Positions 16,990 to 25,821 of a stretch of DNA of 64,000 bases are shown piece by piece; position 1 is the stretch's first letter; every line of letters starts with the position of its first letter. The translations under genes were made by a program, and so were the position numbers. The DNA is from Paramagnetospirillum magneticum AMB-1 (GTDB taxonomy: Bacteria > Pseudomonadota > Alphaproteobacteria > Rhodospirillales > Magnetospirillaceae), in NCBI RefSeq assembly GCF_000009985.1, contig NC_007626.1:3341943-3405942 (forward strand), written 5' to 3'. Under the pieces are notes generated by a model, which saw nothing but the letters and a program-made list of their open reading frames with translations, searched no databases and had not been told where the DNA came from.

Positions 16990-19007
16990 GGGCCAGCACG
17001 ATTGCCAAGATCGTTGCCGCCCTTCTCGTGGTTCTGGTGGTTGCGGTGGTCGGGGCGGGAAAGTCCCTGAAGTCCGAGGCCTATAACCGCTTCCTGGCCG
17101 AACGGGTCAAGGCCGCCACCGGATTGGACCTCTCCTTCGCCGGCGTCACCAAGCTCAAGCTGGGACCGTCGCCGGTGCTCAGCTTCACCGGCGTGACCCT
17201 GTCGGCGGCGGGCGGCAAGGGCGGCCCCCTCCTCTATATCGACCGCATCGAAGCCCGCGTCGCCCTGGTGCCGCTGGCGCTGCGCCAGTTGCGGCTGGAC
17301 AGTATCACCCTGATCCGCCCGGTGCTCGACCTCCGGCAACTGGGAGCGCTTGGCCCCACTCGCCCCCTTGATCTGACCGAGGCACCGGCGGGCGCGCCGA
17401 TCACCCGCCCAGCCCTGTCCGAACTGCGAATCGAAGATGCTTCTGTCCGCTGGACGGATGGCCACCTGCAGGTCGCCAAGGCGTCATTCCATCCGGAAAC
17501 CGAGGCTGGGGGGCCATTATCCCTTCAGTTGGACGGCATCTGGCAGAATACACCCGTCAGCCTGTCAGGCGTCATCGGCCCATTGTCCAGCCTGGCAGGG
17601 GGCAAGCCATATCCCGTGCAGTTCAAGGGAAGCGTGGGGGGCGCCAATCTGACCCTGCGCGGCTCCCTGGCGGCACCGCTGGCCGGCAAGGGCCTGGATC
17701 TGGAGCTTCGTGCCCAGGGCGAGGAAATGTCCGATTTGTTGCGGCTGGGACCCACCACGGCCACTCCCCAGGCCTTGGGGCCGTTCAAGCTGGCAACCCG
17801 GGTGACCGATGCCGCCGGGTCGGTGGCGTTGTCGGACCTGGATGCCGTCATCGGCCGCCGGGACGCGCAACTGATCACTCTCAAGGGTCAGGTGGGCGAC
17901 GTGCTCAGGCGCCGTGGTATGGACATGCTGGTGACCCTGGAATCCGAGTCACTGAGCCTCCTCATGCGGATGCTCAGCCAAGACCTGCCCAATGCCGGAC
18001 CGGTAAAGCTGTCCGCTCATCTGAGCGACATCGAAAACGGCTGGCGCCTCACCGGCCTGAAAAGCAATCTGGGCAAAAGCGATCTGGCTGGTGAATTGTC
18101 CCTGGTCCAGACCCCCCGCCCCCGCCTGTACGGCCGTCTGTCCGCCTCTCAGCTTTTCCTCGGCGACTTCTCGCTGCCGCCCCCCCGAAGCGGTGGTCAG
18201 GCCCAGCCCTCCCAGCCCCAACGTCCGGCCATTCCCATTGACGACGGACGCATCCTTGGAGTCGACGCCCTGGCCCTGGACCTGATCAAGGATCTTGACG
18301 CCGCCTTATCCATCGCCGTCGGCCGCCTCCATTGGGGTTCGACCACCGTGACCGATGCCACCGCCGAGCTTCGTCTCGCCGCCGGCCGGCTCGGTCTCGA
18401 GAACTTCGCCGCCCGTTCGGGCGACGGACGTCTGAATGGAGAGATCCGCCTGGATGCCGCCGCCAAGACTCCAGCCCTGGCGCTTCGCCTGGCGGGTGGG
18501 AGCGTCGATCCGGGCATGCTGACCGGCGGTGCGCTCAAGGGGACCAAGGCGGATTTCGCCTTCGATCTCAAGGCCCAGGGCACCAATATGCGGCTGCTGG
18601 CCGGCAGCGCCGAAGGCAGCCTTGTCTTGACCCTGGGGGAATCGGTGCTGGACAAAGGCAAGGGGGGCGAACTTTCCGCGCGGCTGGCCCGAGATCTAGA
18701 TCCCGCGTCCCAACGCTCCGGGGAGCTTCACTTACGCTGTCTGGTGGCTCGGCTGCCGGTCAAGGCCGGCCTGATCAGCTTCGATAAGGGATTGGGTGCC
18801 GAAACGCCGTCATCCGCCGCCCTGGCCTCCGGCTCCATCGATCTCAGAACCGAGTCCCTGGACATCGCTGTGGCCAGCCGCACTGCCCCGCTCCTCCGTG
18901 TCAGGGGCGTGCTGGGAGCCCCGGTGGTCTCCAGCGAAAGCGGGGGCAAGCCGCTGGCCGATGCCAACCCCTGCCGCACCGCCCAGGCCCGCCGCCTGCC
19001 CCGTTAA
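16986..19007 (+). CDS. AsmA family protein
   Basis: 673 residues. An N-terminal signal-anchor (KIVAALLVVLVVAVVGAG) is followed by the AsmA N-terminal pattern (AVKAATGLDLSF-like, LGPSPVLSFTGVTLS, IEARVALVPLALRQLRLDSI) and a long beta-rich region ending in the AsmA C-terminal domain (GSAEGSLVLTLGES, GLISFDKGLG, GSIDLRTESLDIAVA). Family knowledge: AsmA-like proteins are inner-membrane anchored, span the periplasm and help move phospholipid to the outer membrane. Codon use in 17400-18500 is slightly less GC-biased than in its neighbours. Confidence 0.85.
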   Translation: MRASTIAKIVAALLVVLVVAVVGAGKSLKSEAYNRFLAERVKAATGLDLSFAGVTKLKLGPSPVLSFTGVTLSAAGGKGGPLLYIDRIEARVALVPLALRQLRLDSITLIRPVLDLRQLGALGPTRPLDLTEAPAGAPITRPALSELRIEDASVRWTDGHLQVAKASFHPETEAGGPLSLQLDGIWQNTPVSLSGVIGPLSSLAGGKPYPVQFKGSVGGANLTLRGSLAAPLAGKGLDLELRAQGEEMSDLLRLGPTTATPQALGPFKLATRVTDAAGSVALSDLDAVIGRRDAQLITLKGQVGDVLRRRGMDMLVTLESESLSLLMRMLSQDLPNAGPVKLSAHLSDIENGWRLTGLKSNLGKSDLAGELSLVQTPRPRLYGRLSASQLFLGDFSLPPPRSGGQAQPSQPQRPAIPIDDGRILGVDALALDLIKDLDAALSIAVGRLHWGSTTVTDATAELRLAAGRLGLENFAARSGDGRLNGEIRLDAAAKTPALALRLAGGSVDPGMLTGGALKGTKADFAFDLKAQGTNMRLLAGSAEGSLVLTLGESVLDKGKGGELSARLARDLDPASQRSGELHLRCLVARLPVKAGLISFDKGLGAETPSSAALASGSIDLRTESLDIAVASRTAPLLRVRGVLGAPVVSSESGGKPLADANPCRTAQARRLPR

Positions 19008-19036
19008 GCCACGCCCCATCCACGAAGGACCGTTCC

Positions 19037-19750
19037 GTGTCGTCCAAGTCCATCAAGCGCTTTTACAAGGAATCCGCCGCCGAGCTTCGTGACGGCGGCT
19101 TCGCCATTCTGCTGGACGGCAAGCCTATCAAGACACCGGGGGGGCGTCCGCTCTCCGTCCCGGCCAAGCCGCTGGCCGAGGCCATCGCTGGGGAATGGCG
19201 GAGCCAGGGAGAGCAGGTTCTTCCCTCCTCCATGCCCATGACGCAACTGGCCAGCACCGCCATCGACCGGGTCGGCCCCGAGCGTCCCCACATCACCGGC
19301 CAGCTCATGAACTATGCGGGCACGGACCTGCTGTGCTATCGCGCCGAGACCCCTGGCGACCTTGTGGCCCGCCAGACCGCCGCCTGGCAGCCGCTGCTCG
19401 ATTGGGCCGCCCAGGCCCTGGACGCCCCCCTGCTGGTCACCACCGCCCTGGCGGCCATCGCCCAGCCCGACGCCTCCCTGGCCGCCCTGCGACGCCATGT
19501 GGACGCCTATGACGACTGGCGGCTCACCGCCCTGCAGTCATCAACCGCGGCCATGGGTTCGCTGATCCTCGGACTGGCGCTGATGGAAGGCCGACTCGAT
19601 CCCGAAGCCGCCTTCCAGGCCTCGCAATTGGATGAGACGTACCAGATCGAATTGTGGGGCGAGGACTGGGAAGCCGCCGACCGCCGCGCCGAGCTTCGGG
19701 GCGACATCGACGCCGCCGCCCGCTTCCGGGATCTGATCACCCCCTCTTGA
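19037..19750 (+). CDS. ATP12-type F1-ATPase assembly chaperone
   Basis: 237 residues from a GTG. Characteristic segments are KRFYKESAAELRDGGFAILLDGKPIKTPGGRPLSVP at the N-terminus (described by its ends KRFYKES and TPGGRPL), SMPMTQLASTAIDRV, YAGTDLLCYRA and LWGEDWEA. The ATP12 family binds the F1 alpha subunit during assembly and is shared by mitochondria and alphaproteobacteria, which supports the lineage call. Its stop lies 14 bp inside the convergent methyltransferase gene. Confidence 0.9.
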   Translation: MSSKSIKRFYKESAAELRDGGFAILLDGKPIKTPGGRPLSVPAKPLAEAIAGEWRSQGEQVLPSSMPMTQLASTAIDRVGPERPHITGQLMNYAGTDLLCYRAETPGDLVARQTAAWQPLLDWAAQALDAPLLVTTALAAIAQPDASLAALRRHVDAYDDWRLTALQSSTAAMGSLILGLALMEGRLDPEAAFQASQLDETYQIELWGEDWEAADRRAELRGDIDAAARFRDLITPS

Positions 19751-20843
19751 AGGCGCACCAGAAGCCAGGAGGGCCACGATGACGATCGATCTCCATGGCC
19801 ACCTCCCGAAACCCCGCCTCGGTCGCCAGTCGGCGAAGATAGGACCGGCTATGGGCATACTCGCCCGGCACGGTCGCCGCCACCTCTCGCGGGTCGCATA
19901 GGGGGTCCACGGAAAACACAAAGACTCCGCCCGGCTCCGTCAGGCGTGACGCTTCGCGGAAGAACGGCTCAAGATCGGCGAAGTAGTACAGCACGCAAGA
20001 CGACAGAATGGTCTCGAACGGACCTTCGATGCTTGCCAGCCCCCCCGGCATCTCGCCCTCGATCAAGGTATCATAGACCTTGCGGGCCCGCGCCTGCGCC
20101 AGCATGCCCGGCGAGCGCTCGATCCCGGTCACCGAAGTGGTAGAGGCCGGCAGCTTGGAAGCCAGCAATCCGGTTCCCGTGCCCATTTCCAGCACCCGCC
20201 TCATCCGCCGGGCGGGAAAGTGCCCCTGGTACAGCCTGAGAAGACGATCGCTGAAGTAGTTGTGCAGCTCATTATCGTCATATCCCACCGAAATGGCATC
20301 CAGCCGCTCCAGTGTCACGCCGTCGGGGGCGCTACCATCCCAATCGGGCAGCAGTTCCGAGAAAACCTCCACCGCCTCTTCATGGCGCCCCAGATGGAGC
20401 AAGGCGATCGAGAGATTGTGACGAACATAGAAATCGCGGGGGAGCACCTCGCGGGCCTGGCTCAGGGTCGCCAACGCGTCCTGATAGCGCCCAAGCGCCG
20501 TCTGAGCCATCCCCAAAGCCGCCAGAAAGCGTTTGTCTCCGGCGATGACATGCTTGTACTCGGCGCAAACCCCGACGATGTCCACATAGGCGCGCGCATG
20601 GACCAAAGCCCAAACAAGATCAAAGATCGGGTCGACCTTGGGATCGGCCCGGACCAGCCCAAATAGAATGCGGGCGGCTTCGGCGTACTGGCCGACCTTC
20701 AGATAGGTTTGCGCCCTCAGACGCAAGACTGTGGCGTCGCCGGGGACAGACGCTTCGATCCGGTCGAAGGCCCTCAGAGCCCCATCGATATCGTCCTGCG
20801 CGACAAGCTCCAGAGCGGACTGTATGGCTTCCGTTAACGTCAT
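19737..20843 (-). CDS. TPR-repeat SAM-dependent methyltransferase
   Basis: 368 residues from the ATG at 20843, preceded by GGGTGG. ATGs at 20855 and 20864 are alternatives. Residues about 1-165 contain tetratricopeptide-like repeats (DGALRAFDRIEASVPGDA, GRYQDALATLSQAREVLP, GRHEEAVEVFSELLP). Residues about 195-360 form a class I methyltransferase (VLEMGTGTGLLASKLP for SAM binding, ILSSCVLYYFADLEPFF, LTEPGGVFVFSVDP). The TPR part probably recruits a protein or natural-product substrate. The substrate is unknown. Confidence 0.82.
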   Translation of the reverse strand: MTLTEAIQSALELVAQDDIDGALRAFDRIEASVPGDATVLRLRAQTYLKVGQYAEAARILFGLVRADPKVDPIFDLVWALVHARAYVDIVGVCAEYKHVIAGDKRFLAALGMAQTALGRYQDALATLSQAREVLPRDFYVRHNLSIALLHLGRHEEAVEVFSELLPDWDGSAPDGVTLERLDAISVGYDDNELHNYFSDRLLRLYQGHFPARRMRRVLEMGTGTGLLASKLPASTTSVTGIERSPGMLAQARARKVYDTLIEGEMPGGLASIEGPFETILSSCVLYYFADLEPFFREASRLTEPGGVFVFSVDPLCDPREVAATVPGEYAHSRSYLRRLATEAGFREVAMEIDRHRGPPGFWCAFKRG

Positions 20844-20925
20844 CAGGCCACCCATCGCCGCCATTGTGAACCAAATGTAAACCGGCAAATTCCTCCTGTC
20901 ATCGAAAAGAAGCCACCCCAAGCGA

Positions 20926-20955
20926 AAGGGGCCGCCCCTCGCGGGACGGCCCCTT
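20926..20955 (-). terminator. Terminator after rplQ
   Basis: AAGGGGCCG-CCC and GGG-A-CGGCCCCTT form a 12-bp stem with one bulged base. On the minus strand it is followed by TCGCTT. It lies 29 bp beyond the rplQ stop and ends the alpha operon. Confidence 0.65.
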
Positions 20956-20984
20956 CCTAAAGTCTATGCAACCGAAGCGGAGAT

Positions 20985-21407
20985 TTACTCCTCGTCAGCA
21001 TCCGCCTTCTTGTCGGCGGTGGGGCCGGAATCGGTGCCCTTGGCGGCCAGATCGCGATCGACCAGCTCGATGATGGCCATGGGGGCGCAATCGCCGTAGC
21101 GGAAGCCGGCCTTCAGCACGCGGCAATAGCCGCCCTGGCGCTCCTTGTAGCGGGGACCGATCACTGCGAACAACTTGGCGACCACCTTGTCGTCGCGCAG
21201 GAAGGCATAGGCCTGGCGACGGGCGTGCAGGTCGCCGCGCTTGCCCAGCGTGATCAGCTTCTCGACGATGGGACGAGCGTCCTTGGCCTTGGGCAGGGTG
21301 GTCTTGATCTGCTCGTGCTTCAGCAGGGCGTTCGCCAAGCTGACGAACAGGGCCTTACGGGCCGACTTGTCGCGGTTCAGTTTACGGCCGGACATACCAT
21401 GACGCAT
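20985..21407 (-). CDS. rplQ: 50S ribosomal protein L17
   Basis: 140 residues. It starts MRHGMSGRKLNRDKSARKA, the L17 signature, and contains LITLGKRGDLHARRQA. The C-terminus ends in a charged tail (TADKKADADEE) beyond the folded domain. L17 binds near the peptide-exit tunnel of 23S rRNA. It is separated from rpoA by 163 bp that contain a strong terminator hairpin, unlike the tight coupling elsewhere in this block. Confidence 0.97.
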   Translation of the reverse strand: MRHGMSGRKLNRDKSARKALFVSLANALLKHEQIKTTLPKAKDARPIVEKLITLGKRGDLHARRQAYAFLRDDKVVAKLFAVIGPRYKERQGGYCRVLKAGFRYGDCAPMAIIELVDRDLAAKGTDSGPTADKKADADEE

Positions 21408-21506
21408 AACAACTCTCCTCGTCGCTTGGCCTCGTCGGGCGAGACCGATTGTCGTACCGCATCGCCACCCCTAGGGAGAGAACGGCGCGGGCGGACCGGA
21501 ACGGTC

Positions 21507-21562
21507 CTTAAAAAAGCCTACGGCGCGACATTGGGGCCGATCAGGCGGCCAATGTCGCGCCG
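21507..21562 (-). terminator. Intrinsic terminator between rpoA and rplQ
   Basis: CGGCGCGACATTGG (21521-21534) and CCAATGTCGCGCCG (21549-21562) are perfect 14-bp arms. On the minus strand the stem is followed by TAGGCTTTTTTA. It is the strongest textbook intrinsic terminator in the block, sitting 8 bp after the rpoA stop and about 100 bp before the rplQ start. Confidence 0.8.
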
Positions 21563-21570
21563 CAAACAGA

Positions 21571-22587
21571 TCAGTAGGGCTCTTCCAGCTTCTTGGCCAG
21601 CTCTTCGATGTTCTCCGGCGGCCAATTGGCGATTTCCATGCCCAGGTGCAGACCCATCTGCGCCAGCACTTCCTTGATCTCGTTCAGCGACTTGCGACCG
21701 AAATTGGGAGTGCGCAGCATCTCGGCTTCGGTCTTCTGGACCAGGTCGCCGATATAGATGATGTTGTCGTTCTTCAGGCAGTTGGCCGAACGGACCGAAA
21801 GCTCCAGCTCGTCCACCTTGCGCAGCAGGTTCTTGTTGAAGGGCAGTTCGTCCTTCTTCTCTTCCTCGACGACCGCGGTGGGCTCCTCGAAGTTGATGAA
21901 CAGCTGCAGCTGGTCCTGCAGGATGCGGGCGGCCAGGGCCACCGCATCATCCGGCGTGACCGCGCCGTTGGTCTCGACGGTCATGGACAGCTTGTCATAA
22001 TCGGTGACTTGGCCCACGCGGGTGTTTTCCACCTTGTAGGCCACCTTGCGCACCGGCGAGAAAATGGCGTCGATCGGGATCAGACCGATCGGCGAATCCT
22101 CGGGACGGTTCTGCGAGGCGGGGACATAGCCCTTGCCGGTCTCGACCGTGAACTCGATGTTCAGCTTGGCGCCCTCGTCCAGGGTGCACAGCACCAGTTC
22201 GGGGTCCATGATCTCGATGTCGTGACCAACCTCGATCAAGCCGGCGGTGACCTCGCCGGGGCCGACGGCCCGGAGATGCATCCGCTTCGGCCCCTCGCCA
22301 TGCATGCGCAGGCCCAGGGTCTTGATGTTGAGGATGATGTCGGTGACGTCCTCACGCACGCCGGGGATCGACGAGAATTCGTGCAGAACGCCGTCGATCT
22401 GGATGGCGGTGACGGCGGCACCCTGCAGCGACGACAGCAGCACGCGGCGCAAGGAATTGCCAAGCGTCATACCAAAGCCGCGCTCAAGCGGTTCGGCGAC
22501 CACGATGGCGGTACGCTGCGGATCGGCCCCGGGCTCCACATGGAGCTTGTTGGGCTTAATCAGTTCCTGCCAATTCTTCTGAATCAC
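21571..22587 (-). CDS. rpoA: RNA polymerase alpha subunit
   Basis: 338 residues from a GTG start (MIQKNWQELIKPNKL is the usual N-terminus). The N-terminal domain (about 1-235) carries ERGFGMTLGNSLRRVLLSSLQGAA for dimerisation and beta/beta-prime assembly. A flexible linker (EEEKKDELPFNKN) leads to the C-terminal domain (about 255-320) with LSVRSANCLKNDNI and NFGRKSLNEIKEVL, which contacts UP elements and activators. Confidence 0.98.
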   Translation of the reverse strand: MIQKNWQELIKPNKLHVEPGADPQRTAIVVAEPLERGFGMTLGNSLRRVLLSSLQGAAVTAIQIDGVLHEFSSIPGVREDVTDIILNIKTLGLRMHGEGPKRMHLRAVGPGEVTAGLIEVGHDIEIMDPELVLCTLDEGAKLNIEFTVETGKGYVPASQNRPEDSPIGLIPIDAIFSPVRKVAYKVENTRVGQVTDYDKLSMTVETNGAVTPDDAVALAARILQDQLQLFINFEEPTAVVEEEKKDELPFNKNLLRKVDELELSVRSANCLKNDNIIYIGDLVQKTEAEMLRTPNFGRKSLNEIKEVLAQMGLHLGMEIANWPPENIEELAKKLEEPY

Positions 22588-22691
22588 GTGCGTGACCTCA
22601 TGCTAGGAACAAAAGAAAACGGGAACGGGCGTGCCGCCGGTCTTCCCTTTCGCAAGGAAGGCGGCGGCAGCCCTATCCCAATGAAACCCGA

Positions 22692-23087
22692 TCAGACGCG
22701 ACGACGCTTGCGCGGCCGGCACCCGTTGTGCGGGATCGGCGTAACGTCACGGATCGAAGTGATCTGGAAGCCCACGGCCTGCAAAGCGCGCAGAGCCGAT
22801 TCACGGCCAGCGCCCGGACCCTTCACCTCGACCTCCAAGGTGCGCATGCCGTGCTCGGACGCCTTGCGGCCCGCGTCTTCGGCAGCCACCTGGGCAGCGT
22901 ACGGGGTCGACTTGCGCGAGCCCTTGAAGCCCTGCATGCCGGCCGACGACCAGGAAATGGTATTACCCTGGGCATCGGTGATGGTGATCATGGTGTTGTT
23001 GAACGTGGCATTCACATGCGCCACGCCCGAGGTGATGTTCTTGCGCTCGCGGCGACGGGGACGCGCGGCAGCAGCGGGCTTAGCCAT
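22692..23087 (-). CDS. rpsK: 30S ribosomal protein S11
   Basis: 131 residues. The conserved core is GVAHVNATFNNTMITITDAQGNTISWSSAG and the C-terminus is IRDVTPIPHNGCRPRKRRRV (both described by ends only for the longer one: GVAHVNATFNNT to SWSSAG). S11 lies on the 30S platform and contacts mRNA near the Shine-Dalgarno helix. It begins 12 bp after rpsM. Confidence 0.98.
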   Translation of the reverse strand: MAKPAAAARPRRRERKNITSGVAHVNATFNNTMITITDAQGNTISWSSAGMQGFKGSRKSTPYAAQVAAEDAGRKASEHGMRTLEVEVKGPGAGRESALRALQAVGFQITSIRDVTPIPHNGCRPRKRRRV

Positions 23088-23099
23088 CGGAGGTGTTCC

Positions 23100-23477
23100 T
23101 TACTTGGTAACTTTCTTCTTGCCGGCAATCGGCTTGGCCGGACCCTTGCGGGTACGGGCATTCGTGTGGGTGCGCTGACCGTGGACCGGCAGGCCACGGC
23201 GATGGCGCAGGCCGCGATAGCAGCCCAAATCCATCAGACGCTTGATGTTCATGGCCACCGAACGACGCAGGTCACCTTCGACCTGGAAGTCGCGATCGAT
23301 GAGCTCGCGAATCTTGAGCACTTCGTCGTCAGTCAGCTGATTGACGCGACGGTCGACGGGAATCCCCAGCGAAGTGGTGATCTCCGTCGCCTTGGCGCGA
23401 CCGATGCCATGAATGTAGGTCAGCGCGATCAGAACGCGCTTATTCGTCGGAATATTGACGCCAGCGATACGAGCCAA
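23100..23477 (-). CDS. rpsM: 30S ribosomal protein S13
   Basis: 125 residues (ARIAGVNIPTNKRVLIALTY, GLRHRRGLPVHGQRTHTNAR). The start codon is TTG at 23477, with AAGGAG nine bases upstream. This is rare in this block, where most genes use ATG. S13 sits in the 30S head and contacts the P-site tRNA and bridge B1. A near-consensus promoter lies about 110 bp upstream, making this the first gene of the alpha operon. Confidence 0.98.
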   Translation of the reverse strand: MARIAGVNIPTNKRVLIALTYIHGIGRAKATEITTSLGIPVDRRVNQLTDDEVLKIRELIDRDFQVEGDLRRSVAMNIKRLMDLGCYRGLRHRRGLPVHGQRTHTNARTRKGPAKPIAGKKKVTK

Positions 23478-23588
23478 AGCTGGTTACTCCTTCACCAGAA
23501 AAAAGACCGCGCCACGATTGGACCCGGAGCCGTTAACCAAAAACGCGCCCCTGGCCTCGCCCATGACGGGGGAAACCGAAGGTGCGGG

Positions 23589-23616
23589 ATTATAGGGCGA
23601 TTCGATCAAGAGTCAA
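23589..23616 (-). promoter_or_regulatory. Promoter of the rpsM-rpsK-rpoA operon
   Basis: On the minus strand TTGACT (23616-23611), a 16-bp spacer and TATAAT (23594-23589). It is one of the closest matches to the sigma-70 consensus in the window. The start site would be near 23582, giving a leader of about 105 nt before rpsM. Confidence 0.8.
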
Positions 23617-23639
23617 CCGTCTCGCCCTACCGAATCACA

Positions 23640-24293
23640 TTACTTCGACGCGTCCAGAATCCCTTCCAGGGCCTTGGTCACGTCGGCAATGTCCATGGTG
23701 CCGTCAACCAGCTTCAAGGAGCCCTTCTTGTCGTAATAGGGCAGCAGCGGAGCGGTCTGGGCATGATACGCGTCGAGACGCTTGGTCACGGTGTCGACAT
23801 TGTCGTCCGGACGGCGAGCGAACTCGGTGCCGCCGCAGGAATCGCACTTGCCGGCGACCTGGGGCAGCTGAAACTTGTCGTGGTAGCCGGCGCCGCATTT
23901 AGCGCAGGTATAGCGCCCGGTGATGCGCTCGACGATATAGGCGTCGGGGACGCGGATCTCGATGGCGAAGTCCAGCTTCTTGCCCTTCTTGGCCATCATG
24001 GCGTCGAGGGCTTCGGCCTGGGCCACAGTGCGCGGGAAGCCGTCGAAGATGGCGCCCTTGGCCACGTCGGCCTGGTCCAGGCGCTCATCGATGATGGCGA
24101 TGACGATCTCGTCGGACACCAGCTGGCCGGCATCCATCACGGCCTTGGCCTTCTTGCCCACTTCGGAGCCGGACGCCACGGCGGCGCGCAGCATGTCGCC
24201 GGTCGACAGTTGCACCAGACCGTACTTGTCCTGAAGACGCTTGGCCTGGGTTCCCTTGCCGCCACCGGGCGGACCCAACAGAACGAGATTCAT
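23640..24293 (-). CDS. adk: Adenylate kinase
   Basis: 217 residues, long form. The Walker A loop is GPPGGGKGTQAKRL at residues 7-20. The LID domain carries four cysteines, CAKC and CDSC, which indicates a zinc-binding LID. DGFPRTVAQAEAL is the AMP-binding signature. The enzyme interconverts ATP+AMP and 2 ADP. It starts 24 bp after secY, the standard arrangement in alphaproteobacteria. Confidence 0.97.
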   Translation of the reverse strand: MNLVLLGPPGGGKGTQAKRLQDKYGLVQLSTGDMLRAAVASGSEVGKKAKAVMDAGQLVSDEIVIAIIDERLDQADVAKGAIFDGFPRTVAQAEALDAMMAKKGKKLDFAIEIRVPDAYIVERITGRYTCAKCGAGYHDKFQLPQVAGKCDSCGGTEFARRPDDNVDTVTKRLDAYHAQTAPLLPYYDKKGSLKLVDGTMDIADVTKALEGILDASK

Positions 24294-24317
24294 CGGATGT
24301 CCCCTTTTTCTTGGCAG

Positions 24318-25661
24318 TTAACGCCGCCCGCGCAGCCGGGACTTCTTGATGAGCCCCTCGTACTGGTGCGCAAGCAGATGCGACTGAACCTGAGCCACCG
24401 TGTCCATGGTCACCGACACCACGATCAGCAGCGAGGTGCCGCCGAAGTAGAACGGCACCGAAAACTTGCTGATCAGCAGCTCCGGCAGGATGGACAGCAC
24501 CGACAGATAGGCGGCGCCCACCACGGTCAGACGGGTCAGGACGTAGTCGAGATAATCGGAGGTATTCTTGCCCGGACGGATACCCGGAATGAAGCCGCCG
24601 TACTTCTTCAGATTCTCGGCCGTATCCACCGGATTGAACACCACGGCGGTATAGAAGAACGAAAAGAACACGATCAGGCTGAGGTACAGCGCCAGATACA
24701 GCGGCTGGCCCCGGCCCATCAGGGCGGTGAAAGTGGTCAGCCACTCCGGCCCGCCCGAGGCGGTGAACTGGGCGATGGTCACCGGCATCAGCAGGATCGA
24801 GCTGGCGAAAATCGGCGGAATCACGCCGGAGGTGTTGACCTTCAGAGGCAGATGCGACGATTCGCCGCCGAACATCTTGTTGCCCACCTGGCGCTTCGGA
24901 TACTGAACGATGATCCGGCGCTGAGCGCGCTCCATAAAGACGATGAAGGCGACAACCGCCACGCTCATCACCAGGATGCCGATGATCACCAGCACCGGCA
25001 GGGCGCCAGTACGGCCCAATTCCAGGGTGTTGCTGATGGCGGCGGGCAGTTCGGCCACGATGCCGGCCATGATGATCAGCGAGGTGCCCTGGCCGATGCC
25101 GCGCGCGGTGATCTGCTCACCCAGCCACATCAGGAAGAGGGTACCGCCGGTCAGGGTCACCACGGTCGAGAAGCGGAACAGCAGATGGCTATCCATCATC
25201 ACCGCGCTGCCACGCGAGCTGGTCATGCCCTCGAGACCGACGGCGATGCCATAGGCCTGCATCACCGCGATGACCACGGTGAGATAGCGGGTGTACTGGT
25301 TGATCTTCTTGCGGCCGGACTCGCCCTCTTTCTTCACCGCTTCCAGCGACGGGATGACCGTGGTCATCAGCTGGAGGATGATGGAGGCCGAGATGTACGG
25401 CATGATGTTCAGCGCGAAGATGGTCATACGGTGCAGCGCACCGCCGGCCAGCATGTCGAACATGCCGAGCATGCCGCCGCCCGACTGCTTGAACAGGTCG
25501 CCCAGCACATGCGGGTCGACGCCGGGCATGGGGATCCAGGTGCCCAGGCGATAGACGACCAGCGCCAACAGGGTGAACCAGATTCGCTTCTTGAGCTCGG
25601 TGGCCTTGGCGAGAACGCCAAAGTTCAGATTCGAGGCGAGCTGCTCGGCAGCGGAGGCCAT
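24318..25661 (-). CDS. secY: Protein translocase subunit SecY
   Basis: 447 residues with about ten membrane helices. Conserved signatures are GTWIPMPGVDP in the first loop, NIMPYISASIILQLM, GIGQGTSLIIMAGI and the tail region NLKKYGGFIPGIRPG. It forms the SecYEG channel core with the secE product encoded at 55077. A 160-bp gap separates it from rplO, longer than other gaps in the operon. Confidence 0.98.
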   Translation of the reverse strand: MASAAEQLASNLNFGVLAKATELKKRIWFTLLALVVYRLGTWIPMPGVDPHVLGDLFKQSGGGMLGMFDMLAGGALHRMTIFALNIMPYISASIILQLMTTVIPSLEAVKKEGESGRKKINQYTRYLTVVIAVMQAYGIAVGLEGMTSSRGSAVMMDSHLLFRFSTVVTLTGGTLFLMWLGEQITARGIGQGTSLIIMAGIVAELPAAISNTLELGRTGALPVLVIIGILVMSVAVVAFIVFMERAQRRIIVQYPKRQVGNKMFGGESSHLPLKVNTSGVIPPIFASSILLMPVTIAQFTASGGPEWLTTFTALMGRGQPLYLALYLSLIVFFSFFYTAVVFNPVDTAENLKKYGGFIPGIRPGKNTSDYLDYVLTRLTVVGAAYLSVLSILPELLISKFSVPFYFGGTSLLIVVSVTMDTVAQVQSHLLAHQYEGLIKKSRLRGRR

Positions 25662-25744
25662 GCCTTACTCCGGGGTTCGGTGGCGCGGGGCGGGCTTACC
25701 CCTTCGCGAGGCTGGCACCGCACCACAAATCCTTGATACAGCCC

Positions 25745-25758
25745 TTGACCCGGGTCAA
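25745..25758. promoter_or_regulatory. Perfect FNR/FixK-like palindrome upstream of secY
   Basis: TTGACCCGGGTCAA is a perfect 14-bp palindrome that fits the FNR/FixK half-site form TTGAC-N4-GTCAA. It lies 84 bp upstream of the secY start in the rplO-secY gap. Binding by an FNR-family regulator is inference. It also forms part of an RNA hairpin (GGGTC/GACCC). Confidence 0.35.
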
Positions 25759-25794
25759 TCGACCCGGACCGGGGATTCGACGCATGAAGGGAAA

Positions 25795-25814
25795 GAGGGG
25801 CCTTGCGGCCCCTC
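25795..25814 (-). terminator. Hairpin after rplO, possible attenuator before secY
   Basis: GAGGGGCC and GGCCCCTC are perfect 8-bp arms around a GCAA tetraloop. On the minus strand they are followed by TTTCCCTT. The hairpin is 7 bp beyond the rplO stop. The weak T-run suggests partial termination or an mRNA-stability element rather than a full stop. Confidence 0.5.
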
Positions 25815-25821
25815 AACCGCT

